Source of the DNA: Thunnus maccoyii
Taxonomy: Eukaryota > Chordata > Actinopteri > Scombriformes > Scombridae
NCBI RefSeq assembly: GCF_910596095.1
Contig: NC_056555.1
Coordinates: 14,066,001 to 14,130,000, forward strand
Length of the DNA stretch: 64,000 nt
Reading direction: 5' to 3'
A program made the position numbers and the translations under genes. Below, in pieces: positions 25,001 to 36,800 of the stretch (positions are counted from its first letter, which is position 1; every line of letters starts with the position of its first letter). Below the pieces are notes generated by a model. The model did not search any database. It had not been told where the DNA came from and worked only from the letters and a program-made list of their open reading frames with translations.

Positions 25001-28000
25001 GGTCAGACAGGGATAGAGGCCTGAATGGACCAGTAGGAAAACAAGACATGTCTAGACCGCAACCGTAAATGCTATATACTGCATATTTTTACACTTAAGC
25101 ATTTCTATGTGCTTTATAAAGTTAAAAATCAGGTTAACATTGAGCTTAGTACTTGGATAAACTCTAAAACATTTTATTGAGGCTTAATTGGTAGTCTGAA
25201 AGTAGCTCTTTTAGACCTTTTTCTCTACACTGCATTTTCAACTGTCAGTGAGTGTTTCAAGACAGTATGTCATGTATGAAGGAAGTTTGGCAGTGAAACA
25301 GTGTTGTTTACTCAGGAGACGGTGTTGCTGTTACAGTTCAGGGCCTTCAGGGTTGAGGATGTGTGTATGTGTATGTTCTTCTGGATTGATTGGGCTTTGT
25401 GTATCAGATTATATGTGTGTGTAAAAGGATATTGACCCGGTGCTGTCCACAGATTATGACTTATCTATACTAATCCAAGGTGGGGGGATGGACGTAGGCG
25501 TAATGCTGAGGATGGGGAAACAAGTAGATGCATAACCTTGATGAAAACACTTTTGGTAGTTCAGTTAATTGTGCTTGAACCAGTTGAATCTTTGTTGGGT
25601 AACAATGCGTGTGTTTACAGGCACATTAATATACAGAATATACCAAATATCCTGTCCTATTTACTGTACGTGGATTGCTCAGTAACTACTTTCAGGCTAG
25701 ACTTTTTATATCCAGGATATAGGTTAAGGCCATTGTTAGTTTGGTTACAGTGTTTGTTACAGTACACTCTTTAACCCAGTTGCTTTCTTCCTTTCATGCC
25801 AGCTAAGGTGAAACCTATTTCCCTTCCCTTTGGCGAATGCAATGTATCATGTCACCATTATTGAAGAACAAACAAAAAGACACTGCGGCTCATAGTTAAT
25901 TGGTATGTGTCCTGCCTATCCAGTTTTGTGACCGTCCACTTATCTGACTCTTTCTGTTTGGCCAGCTGAATGGCTGCCTGTCACCTATACTCCCAATCCT
26001 CTTTCCACCAGTTGGGAGTTTACAAGCTCTACTAGGAACTCCCTCATGTTTTAACAGACCTGCCAAACTCCTTCATAGTGGGATGGAGTTGTTGTCGACA
26101 GGGACTCGAAGTTATTTACTGGGTGGAAGGAATGAGTGCTCAGAGTCTTTGGCCTCTCTGTTTGAAACAAGAGGCCAGTGGGTTAGGCCATTGTGTCATG
26201 ATGACATGGAAGATTGCAAGAAACCAATAAATTAACTATTGATAAATTAATAGTTTTGGGATTGGCAAATAAGAGGACATGGGTAGAGTTGTGAAGTTGA
26301 CATCAAATCCAGAGATTATCCTGTAAGATAAAAAGTATCTTTTTGTCTTTTGTAGTTGTTGCTGCCATGTTTACTGTTAGAACTGGATGCGCTTATTTGT
26401 GACTCTTGACTGCACTTGAATTTGCTCACAAGTGATTTGTGTGTGTGTTTGTGTATGTGTAACTTGTGTTCAAGTCATTATCATGTGAGTGTAACAGAAT
26501 GTGAGAAGTCAGACGGTGCAATATGAGCTACTCCGTTTACCTACCTCCTCCTTCTCTCACATGATCTCACTATGGTCACATGAATATGTACAGATCACTA
26601 AGAACCCGACCACTGCAGATCTGCCTGCTTGTAATTTTGGTGTTTTGTGGAGTAGAGTAAACTCATATCAGTATCCTGTAAACGTTTCCTCATACAGTTA
26701 TGTGTCAACTAAATGTGTAAAAGGTCTCACTGACTCACAGCTGGACCTGTTTTTCTCTTGCATCTCAGTCACAACGGTCAGTGTCTATTAGCCTGCTGCA
26801 TAATCAGGGTTGATTCAACCCCATTAATAGCTTTTTCCCCCCACCCTGCCTCACTGCTGTCTTCCATAACATAACACTCACAGTCCATACCATCCCCCTA
26901 CTCGGCATCGCTGCCCTTCTATCATGTGGTCATACACACATTCACTCACACACCAGTGGTTTCACTACTGGTTAGATGCATAGATGTCCTTACATGAAGG
27001 GCAGAAGTGGGTGAACTGTAGAATATGAACAGAAGGCATGCATTTATTTATGAATGTACCATAACAGGGGAGAAGTGTTTCTTTAAGTGCTGGAGTCTCC
27101 CTATGGCACGTGGGCTAGTTGTTGTTTGCGCTCATGCTGTTTGTGGTTATTCGCTCTGCCTCGGACTTTGCATCAGAGAGCCTCAGAATGGCTTCTTGAC
27201 TTCCAACAGTCAGAACAGAGAGGTTCCTCTTCTGTCTGACAATGACACATTTCCTTGCCGAAGCCAGGGATTCAGTCTGTTCTTCGCAGACTCAACCAGA
27301 GCTTAAAATAACCTCCAGTTTGATTTAACCCTTTGGGGGTCAGTGCTACTGCTAATGGGATACACACTCAGTCAGGATTGACAAGCCAGCTGCTACTATG
27401 TGGCATGGAAAACTGATTTTTAAGCCATCTCTTGTACCTTTTGTCTCCGAAGTGTTCTTGCCTGTCTTCTATTCTTGTTTTGTGATCATTTTCCTCTTTC
27501 TGTGACACGTGATTATTTGTTCTCTAAGTCTCTCTCTGCTTCAGTCTGATTTCCTGTACCTATTTCCTCTGCTTATATGAAAGAAAAATAATTTTTCCAT
27601 GATGAATTTGTGTTAGAATGGGGATCAGAAATAATCAGAGTGAGTGTCATTACAGTATATCCAATTTGCCATATGATACAATGAATAAAAATGCACTAAT
27701 GTACTGTAGGGCTTGTTATTTCTGTAATTATGTCAGTAAGTGGAGTTGTAGAGGCAAACACTGGGTGCTTATTTTCTCTTCGCCAACCGTAATAAACCTC
27801 TCCTGTGGCTGACGATTTTAGGAAACACTGCTTTTTCTAAATCTCAGCTGCTGTATAGGTTTGAAGTTAAATTAGAAGGACGCTTAAGTAACAACAAGTT
27901 ATAAAAAAAAAAAAAAATGACTGGTTGGCCAAATTGTTTCTAAGAATATGTGTCATGAGCAAGTCTGGTGTTATCACTTACTGGCACTGTAGTCGACAGA

Positions 28001-31000
28001 AAAGCATTTGTACATTTAAATAACAACCAAAACTACATCATCTGCAGTCTGAGATGATTAGATTCAGGCTACAAATGAAATGGTCAGACATACATAGTAC
28101 CGTAATAATGAAAGTTAAGTTCTTCAACTGCAAAGAAGTCTTACACAACTACGTAAGATTACATGAGAAAAGTATTGAGTATCTCAATTAAGTAACTTGT
28201 ATATGTTGACATGCTTCGTCAGAAAGCCTCTCTGTCACTGTCTGGGTTATGTCGGTATTTGCAGACATAATTTAAAACTGATGTTTTGATTGATTTCAGA
28301 TAGTAGATTCTATCAAAAGCTTAATACTTTCATAATAACATATATGTTTTAATTTAATGCTGCACTTACAGGCAAGGCAGAGATTACATTGGGTTTTGTT
28401 AGCAGTATACAGGATATCTGCAGGTCTTGAAAAGACTTAGTCTTGGTTTCCTAAAAGACCTGAGAAGTTGTTAAAAATGTACAAGAGTCTTCAAAAAAGT
28501 AGGAATGATTTTCATATACTGCGGGGAAGTACTGGAAAAAAATGTGACATAATAAAAAGAATTCTTGGCCATATCATCCTCACCGGTTTTCCATCATACT
28601 TTAATACTTTGTACGATATGATTGAGAAAGAAGTTTTAGATTGCTTTATATGTAGCATTAAAGAGGTCTTAAAGAGTCTTTCTAGCTTAGTGAATCCTGC
28701 AGACACCCTGGTATGGGTGGTAATATAAACTTGTAGAAGCGCAGAGCTTCTTGAAGAAGACAGACCCCTCTCTCTGTAGGGACTTGTGCTTTATTTCCAA
28801 GAGGGCTATTAGAGAGTGACAGGTGGAAGGAGGCCTGCATTGCTTCGGAGGGATTGTCAGCGCGTGTATGAGTGTGCATGACTTTTCTGTTTCTTAAACT
28901 CAACAAATTGGCATGTAGCTATCGATTTTTACCGAAACTGTTTCTCCAGGAGTAGGGGTCAGAACTGAATGCAAGTGTAATTTTCCTGCATTGATTTGTT
29001 TTCATTATCTGTCAGAAGCTATAATTCCTTGTTAGTCTTCATAACTCTGTACGACATCAAAGAATGATGAAGGATCAGAGAGAAGGAAGAGGTCAGATTC
29101 TTCTTGTGTCATCTTTCTCACAACAATAGGGATAGGGAAGGATAGGGAAGCCTAATAGTTTGTGACCCCAAAGCATATTCAGTAATTGTTAGTCATTTTA
29201 TTTCCACAGGTTGTGTGTTATTTATGTGTGTGTGTGTGTGTGTGTGTGTGGTCATGTGGAGCTGTTGTCCTTAACCGCCTTCCAGCATCGAGAGCAAACA
29301 TGAAGTCACCATCCTCAGCGGACTCAATGAATTTGTAGTGAAGTTTTTCGGACCACAAGGAAGTAAGTGTTTCTTTTTTTCTGGTTTACCAAAAAGATTA
29401 TTTTTTGACTTGCTGAATGAATCCTTGTTGGGCTAATTAGTGTGTCCCAGAAAGTGGCCCTAGGGTCTAGTGTGTGTTCGCCCAGGTTCTAAAAACGTGA
29501 AACGAATTATAAAAAAAAATGTGTGTTTGCCAGTAGTCCACTTGGGACCTTAAATGCTCTACAATTTACAGTCCTTCCTTAACCAAACACTTAGCATTTT
29601 TAGGACTGGTTGTAAAAAAAAGCAGATAAACTGTTAAAATGAATAATCTGACCGCATCTGATGTGCATGAAGTGACAATAAATGTTGTCCTGAGGGCAGC
29701 CAGCAAAGGAATCAGTCATTCTCCTGTTTGGAACATGAAGAGAGGTTTGTCACAGTAGGCCAGGAATGTAAAACGGATTGAAACCAGGCTCGAGGCCACG
29801 AAGTGTGAAACGGAGACTAGCCAGGCATTTGGATGAGGAGAGCAAGCCTCATCAGCAGGAAGCACTTCTTTCTTAGACTTTTTTCGCAACATCTGTCGCT
29901 CTAAAAACCGCTGCCACTTATGCATCACCAAAGAGAGGAAGTGGGTGTTTTGACCCTGTTTGTGATGCCTTGAAACTATGCTAGATGAAATGGTATGGGT
30001 ATGTGTGTACATGCTCACTGCTATTCATCCTCGACAAGCGTGGGGGGGGTTTTTTGTCATTAATGTGCTGTTCAGTTTTGGCACATGAGGGTCCTGTTAC
30101 ACACTGCTATTCTGGGACAGAAACACACACACACAATCTCATTCTCTTCCTCTTTGATGTTAGCGTATTATATGAAGTGATTTTTTTTTGTTTTTTTTTT
30201 GTTGAGGAAAATAATTCTCCTGGGGTGAAATACATTACTGCATAAAATAAAAGAAAAATGGCAGAGGGAAGTGGCATGTGTAGCTCATTTCTCTGCTGTG
30301 TTTCTGAGCAGATGAGAAAAGAGTGCAGAAAATTGATACAACCCCACAGCGTCTAAATCCATCGGCGTGCATGAAGGATGGAACGAAAGTCTCTCTTCTG
30401 TCTTCCAACAGCGTCCTTTCATCATTTTTCTGTCTCCTCCTTACTTACAGCGCCGTACGAGGGAGGCGTGTGGAAGGTGCGAGTAGATCTTCCTGACAAA
30501 TACCCTTTCAAATCGCCATCAATAGGTAGGAGCTCTGACTTCACATGCGGGATAACGAATTGTGAGAAATACGTTTCTTAAAGTCACTCCTCAACTGCTC
30601 TGCCTTTCTTTTTCAGGATTCATGAACAAGATTTTTCATCCCAACATTGATGAAGCGTAAGTTCACCACTCTCATGTGCTTGAAGTGTCAATGTTTTTCG
30701 ATGGGTTTCTGTTACTTGAGACCATAATGGCGGTGTAGATTATTGGATTATTGATCCTTAACACTCATGTGAAGGCCTTGTGTATTAAAGCTCATCAAAT
30801 GATGTTTGCTTGCTGTTATGACATGTTGTAAACAGCTGGCTTGTCATATTGTAAACTAAAAACATTTGTGGAATTTATTCATATTTTTTAGTGTTTTCTA
30901 TATTGATTTTTTTTTAATTTTTCAAAGCGTTGAAATAGTAAAAAAAAGATTAACTTATGTTGTGAATGTTTTATGTAATAACTTTTTATTTTTAGCCACC

Positions 31001-33819
31001 AATTTCAGCATAATCGGCTAAAATGCTTAGCAGCAAATCAAGCAAATTACAAACCTGGCCAAGCTCTTTGTTTCTCTGTGCCCATTAATCCACTGCTTAG
31101 AGGCAAGATCCTCTGAAGGACGTAGCCTATGAAGGTGGGTCCTTGGGATGACTGGAAGGACAGGCTAAACCTGTGCCTGCTCCCCAGATGAGACAGTCTA
31201 GCCTAACAAAGGCTGAAACTAATGGTGCATCTGGGCGGTCCTAAAGTCAGAAAGTTTTACGTTTAGCATTAGGAAACTGCTGACAAAGTTTAAGTACTAG
31301 TGGTTAACTGGGGCAAATTACCCATGTTTCCAGTACAAGTTGTTACATTTTAGTTCAACACACAGTAGACAACAGGCAAATAATGTATAAGGTAAACTAA
31401 ATATACTGATACAACTTTCATTTTCTGTGGTGAAAACATATTTAGTCAGCTAACAAGAACAAACAGTGGTGTTTATATCAGGCTTTCATTATTCAAATCT
31501 TGTAGGCACTTTTTCAAAGGTGAAGCTAAAGCAATATATTTATGAGTGGCTAGCATTTTAAATGTAACTACCTGGTAAATCTGACCTGGTCATGTGATAT
31601 TTTACAACTTTACGAGTTGACAAGACCCTCAATTAACTGCCAACTAAGCATATGGGTTACTGAGGGCTGAAACAGATATATCAGTGGTGTCCAATTTTGG
31701 TGGCCGCATTTCTCCTCTACATTTGAAAAAGGGACAAGCCTCGTTGTCAAGTTATAGTGTATTAAATGCAGAAATGCTGACTTAAGAGGATCTAGCCTCT
31801 CCATAGGGACTGCCCCCCTCTCTCTCTTACCGCCCTTTGGCCTTGCCACTTTAACTCTGTTTTCTTCTCGGTTTCCCAGGTCAGGAACAGTGTGCTTAGA
31901 TGTCATCAACCAGACATGGACAGCCCTTTATGGTGAGTGGCTCTGCTGCGTCGTATGTGTCCATATTAAGTTTCCTCACTGGGGTCTGTGTGATTATGTG
32001 TGAAGAACTTGACACAGTGCCATCAGCACCAAAAAGGTAGCTGCCAGCCCCCTCGCTAGCAACTGTGGGAGCATTAGGCAGTGGTGCAGAATTGTCCCTA
32101 ATCTACTTACTGGGGGGAGAAGTGAACACTAATGAGGTAATACCCTCACCCAGCAAGGTCAGAACACATTCAACTTTGACAGGAATGATTTACAGTCTGT
32201 CAGCTGTGAGGGACAGGGACATGCTGACATACTCTCAATGGCAGTGATTGTACTTACTGTTTCTTACCGTCTCTCTCTCTCTCTGCTGCTCTCCATGTCC
32301 CTGCGCCCCTCTCCATGTATATTTCCCCATTAATTTCTCATTACAGCCCCTCCAGCTAAGATAGCTGTTGAGCAATATAAATGGTTTTACAGTAATATCC
32401 TTAGCAGATGTTTCAGCATCACTCCCTATTTATTTTCACTGGTGTTCTGGATATGAATGTTAAAGCCCTAACTGGCTTTTAAGTAATTTCATTCAAAATG
32501 AACTCTGATGGAGTGATCTGAGTGGTATAAAAAAGGAACAGATTTTAGGTCATTGACGATAATCAAATGAGGTAACTTGCTCAGTTCTCCTTTTTAAATC
32601 AAGTCAGACCCTTTGGAGATTCACATTTGTGTAGCACCTTTGTTTGTACTTGTGTAAAATGCTGCAGATGTTGTAATGTGGAGTATTTGGGAAAAAGAAA
32701 ATCAAGATTGGACATATACATGGAAAGAATAGGCTAATCAATCCAGCATTGTCTGTAATGAGCCTCTGCAAAAGGAAAGCAAACAAAAGCAGCTGATTAA
32801 ATCATCAAAACATGATAATTCTGTACAATAGACTGTAGGAAGTGTTTGTTTTCCCAATTTGGATGGGCCCAGTGCTGACACCTAGTAGATAAGAGCTGAA
32901 CTGCAGGTTTTCTGACTAGGCCTCAGCACTGAGAGAAAGATGAGGCCTGTTAGCAGAGAGCTAGTGAAAGGGATTAGTCTGCTTCAAGCCTCTGTGAAGC
33001 TGTCGAGCTGAGGATTTTACATTTATGACCAATGCAGCTTTGATTATTTTTGTATGGTCATCAGTGACTGACATCCGTGTACATTGATTGTGACCTTCAG
33101 TGGTGCATTGTAACAGTTTTCATGTGGAAGATTAACAGAGGCAGGTGTTTTTATCAGACATAGAGAACCAAAAGTTTGGACACACTCTCTCATTCAAGTG
33201 AATGGCAAAGTGTGTCCAAACTTTTGACTGGTACTGTATGATTGTCAAAACATTAGGTGAGCGTTAGTTTCTCCATCAAGTCTCCTCAGATTAATGGTTA
33301 CATTTCAGAGAAGTCTGGATTATATTATCTGATTACATGTTTCTTTCAGTTGGTAAAGTTTGACTTGGTCGTCTCCCTCCCCAGATCTGACCAACATCTT
33401 TGAGTCGTTCCTGCCGCAGCTGCTGGCTTACCCAAACCCCATCGACCCTTTGAATGGAGACGCAGCTGCCATGTACCTTCACCGGCCAGAGGAGTACAAG
33501 CAGAAAATCAAAGGTTCAGTTTAATTTTTTTTAAAAATCTGTGGGGTGTAGACCCCAGGTATCTTAGATTCTTAATTACACACCTGGAAAAAGTTGTTTT
33601 TCCAAATTTATTATCTAACAAAAAAAAAAAATGTCCTCCTGAGAGTTTTGGCTAGGTTTGACCACACTCTCCTCTTTGTTTTTCCCCTCCACAGAGTACA
33701 TCCAGAAATATGCAACAGAGGAGGCTCTGAAGGAGCAGGAGGAGGGGGCTGGTGACTCTTCATCTGAAAGCTCCATGTCTGATTTCTCAGAAGACGAGGC
33801 CCAGGACATGGAGTTGTAG
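13237..33819 (+). CDS. ube2h: Ubiquitin-conjugating enzyme E2 H
   Basis: Seven exons: 13237-13289, 29286-29362, 30451-30525, 30617-30656, 31880-31932, 33385-33513, 33695-33819. These total 552 nt, giving 183 aa plus TAG, the same length as human UBE2H. The start [18 protein letters not shown] matches the family. The UBC fold includes the HPN motif at residues 76-78 and the catalytic cysteine at residue 87 in SGTVCLDV. The C-terminus is an acidic Ser-rich tail ([13 protein letters not shown]). Family knowledge: UBE2H carries ubiquitin for the CTLH/GID E3 complex and acts on histones in vitro. It looks nearly identical to human, with Ser29 for Gly, Phe39 for Tyr and Ala for Thr in the tail (human residues from memory). 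Intron 1 is 16 kb and of the U12 GT-AG class. The leader has upstream open frames. Confidence 0.98.
15161..15239. repeat. (TG)n microsatellite, about 39 units
   Basis: An uninterrupted TG run. A shorter CA run lies just upstream at about 15030-15048. It causes spurious poly-Cys/Val and poly-His/Thr open frames on the two strands. Confidence 0.97.
22032..22067. repeat. (GA)n microsatellite
   Basis: An almost perfect GA run within ube2h intron 1. Confidence 0.9.
23310..23830 (+). mobile_element. Decayed non-LTR retrotransposon reverse-transcriptase fragment
   Basis: Around 23434-23500 the bases read, allowing one small indel, as [20 protein letters not shown], the palm-domain motif of LINE reverse transcriptases. 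About 40 nt further on, ACAGATGACAGTTTTATA reads TDDSFI, a degraded Y/FADD active-site block. Upstream, FSVVIGN-like wording fits the usual preceding segment. Stops and frameshifts are frequent, so it is a dead fossil inserted in the ube2h intron. The LINE clade (L2/CR1/Rex1-like) cannot be fixed from this piece. Confidence 0.7.
27903..27917. repeat. Poly(A) run
   Basis: Fifteen consecutive A residues in ube2h intron 1. No clear SINE body is seen upstream of it. Confidence 0.8.
29225..29250. repeat. (TG)n microsatellite beside the U12 branch site
   Basis: A TG run that ends about 18 nt before the U12 branch motif TCCTTAAC and 35 nt before ube2h exon 2. Confidence 0.92.
30657..31879 (+). other. 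ube2h: ube2h intron 4
   Basis: An ordinary GT-AG intron (GAAGC|GTAAGT to CCCAG|G). Nothing coding is seen. Open frames on the minus strand at 31610-31909 are shadows without family motifs. Confidence 0.8.
31933..33384 (+). other. ube2h: ube2h intron 5
   Basis: A GT-AG intron of about 1.45 kb. It contains a CT-rich run near 32268-32283 and a palindromic MITE-like element at 33161-33238. No exon is seen inside. Confidence 0.8.
33161..33238. mobile_element. Palindromic MITE-like element
   Basis: Arms CAAAAGTTTGGACACACT (33169-33186) and its exact reverse complement (33209-33226) flank a core that is itself palindromic (CATTCAAGTGAATG). The right side continues GACTGGTACTGTA. The wording CAGTCAAAAGTTTGGACACAC is widespread in teleost genomes as a short non-autonomous repeat (recalled, not searched). 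The left end is slightly eroded. Confidence 0.7.
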
Positions 33820-36800
33820 TGAAAGGAGGGCTCCCCCATCCCGCCCCCTCCTTTAACCCCCACAGAGACTATATTTGATTTCCTAACCATGAGAAAGCAG
33901 ACTTATAATATTCATATTTAAACAAGTTGATTTTTTTATTATTATTATTATTACTACTAAACAAGGATTTTTATGGATATCTAGCCTTTGGTGTGTTTGA
34001 CAGACACCCCTCCCATTCTGTAGCTGTTTCTCCCCACACAGATGTCGCGATTGCTTTCATATTCTCTCCCTGTCATCTCTGCATTTTTAAAAGTGTGTCA
34101 TGTAGTCATAGCCAGAAAAAAATCCCCCCCTCCCCTCCCCTCCCGTGAACTGCTCATTTTTTTTCAAATTTCACTTTTTAAAATATAACTTTCGAGTTTG
34201 ACCTGAATTCTATTTTTTTTGTCTTTTTTCCATGATACCAATTGATTCTGACCAATGATTTTTTTTTATAGCTCCACTATAGAGCTGCTTGAGTCTTGCT
34301 TGCCTGGGTGCACAGCTCTCAAATATCATCCTGTAGTCAAGACAGTATTTATTAAGATGCACAAAGACAGACGCTATCTGATTATACTTAACATTAAAAT
34401 TAAAAAAAGTGTAGTGCCAATAGACAGACTAAATTCTGCCTAAGCATATCTTTTTCAACATATTGATTGAGGCATGTCGGTAAAAAAACAACCTTTCTTT
34501 CTCTTTCAGTTCGGATGCTATCTTGGCTGTTACTGAACTTTTTGTTACTCTTTGTCGACCTGCTGCAGCTGCCTGTCAATGTGTGCCGCTGTGCAGTACA
34601 AGATAAATACTGAACAAGGGTCAAGCCTTAGGGAAAACATATATATATACACATGTCTTATTAAGGAGTGAGTGACAATGTGGTGAAAAAGACATATGTC
34701 GGGTGCTATGAGTGTTGATCTGTTGGGACGTACACTAGTTGCATAGACTGTACTGAGGAGATGTGCACTAAGGCAATGAAGATGGCTCCATTATGAGGCA
34801 TTTGTGGAGATTCTGGTCAGACTCAGTTGGTATTATGGGAACTGAAAATAGACCAGAGCTACTCTTTAACCATCTGACCATATGGATTTAATAATTCATG
34901 CAGCTTACACTGGTTTTTCTGTCAGGAGGCACCTTGAAACACAGGTACCGAACAGTCTCATTTAGCAGGATGCCACTATGTTACAATCATCTATACTCCT
35001 GCTATTAAACAAAAAAATGTATCCTCATTATTAACAACCCTCCTGGCAGAGTGTTGACATCACCTATTCAGGTGAATTTAGGAAACCAGTGCCAAACTCT
35101 GTTTTACTTTTAGTGAAAAGAAATAAACACAGTCATATGGTTATTGAGTGGATCTGAGTGAGAATGAAGAGTGATATGTGGAGCTAGATTCAGGTTAGTG
35201 TTGTATCGGTCCTCCTTACATTCCGCTGTTACCTGGAGTTCACTCCAATGCATGCCCCTTCATATTGGTCTGACCTGTGGTATTTACACCAACTGCATCG
35301 ACTGGACTCTGCCTACCAGAATTGCTATTTGGATTACTAGTTTGAAGATTACGAAATAGGACCCGATATATGACATTTAGGCTTGTAGCAATTTTTATTG
35401 AGGGGAATTAATTTGCCATTGATTTCATATGTACAGATTTGACTTCTTAAAAAAAAAAAAACAACCTCTGGTGTCATTCATCGTTGATTCAATGTGGCAG
35501 GTGAAGATGTAAATCCACGATGAGTGGAAAGAGATTGCAATCGCAGCTTTTTTTTTTTTTTTGACTGTTTTGCCTACTTTATTTCTTGTATTTCTCACTT
35601 TTTGCCCGATGGGGGGGTCAACACGTTTGGATTTTTTTTTTTAATTTTATTTTTTTGTGTACAGCATCTACCTTGTACAGTGATAAAGACACCTCTCTGT
35701 AGCCTCATGAAAAGTCAGTGTTGAACCCGAAACACTGAGCGAGTGTTGCTTTGTCGAGGCGAATATGGCAGTCAAACTACCTAGACAACCTTGAAATGTA
35801 TTCACTTCAGAGATTGCAGTAAAAAAAAAAAAAATCACTGGTTGCTTTGTGGCAGATTGTGGATTCCCAAAAGGGAGATTCACAGCTGAATCATAGTGGG
35901 GGAACCACCTTTTCACCTCTGATCTCAACTCCCCCCTCCCCCCTCTCTTCTGTGCCTCATCACAAAAGGAAGATGACCATTGAGGAAGTCCCCTAAAACC
36001 ATGTTTCCAAAAAAAAGCCATGAAGGTGGAAGAATAACTAGAAAAGCACATTTTTACTCACCATACTTTTCTTCACCTCTTCCTGCAATTTGATCCCGTA
36101 TTACATTTGTGATTTCACATCCAAATTTTCACTCTGTTGCAGAGTAAGGGGAATTACCCAGGGCTGAGTGGCATTGGGTTTCTTTGAGCTAATGTAGGGT
36201 TGTTAGACTTTTATGGCTCAGGTTTGAAATACATGAGTTTGGTTGTATCTTGCATAGTGATTAACATTTTGCACCCAAAAAGGTATTGAAAGGATGGAAA
36301 TCATGCTAATATTTGTTGAACTGTGTTTTTGACATGTCAGGATAGTTAGTTTTGCTGGGTGGTGACTTCAACTAAACAACATATGCTATATGGCTGTATT
36401 ACAGATAGACTTAGCTAGTTTGGTATACTTACCTGATAAAGCATTCATTGCTCATCTGACTTTTAGTTAGTGTCTGTTGTGTGATAATATGTAAGATACT
36501 CCATAGACATGCCTACTTGTCCTCCTCCTGCAGATTCAGAGTTGTACAGATGAGTGTGAGTGATTTCAAACTAGGGTGACGTTTGACTTGTAGAGAGCCT
36601 GATAGATCTAACTGTACAGAAATCAAAAGTGTGGTTCAGCCCTTGACAAGAGATTGGATTTTCTACAAAGGCCATGATTTCAAACACAATTCTGTGCCCA
36701 TAATTATCACCACGTTTGAATTCAGATTTAAAACCGAGACACGTCCTTGGTTTGTTTTTAATTTCCAATGTTTATCGGAAGAGTTTGACTGTTTAAAGCT

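Larger units (their letters stand above)
13290..29285 (+). other. ube2h: U12-type GT-AG intron 1 of ube2h (16 kb)
   Basis: The donor is AAACT|GTATCCTTTTC, an exact U12 5' site. TCCTTAAC at 29268-29275 is an exact U12 branch core, 11 nt before the acceptor CCAG|CATCGAG. The join restores Leu-18 (CT|C) and reads [12 protein letters not shown]. The intron contains several microsatellites and a decayed LINE reverse-transcriptase piece (about 23310-23830). No nested gene is recognised; the longest open frame (13452-13904, 150 codons) has no family features. Confidence 0.95.

Noticed and set aside
24824..25024. 66-codon open frame in ube2h intron 1
   Set aside because: Intronic, no homology recognised, no regulatory context.
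35668..36051. 127-codon minus-strand open frame
   Set aside because: Antisense in the ube2h 3' UTR, with poly-Phe from an A-run and no family features; the length is explained by chance.
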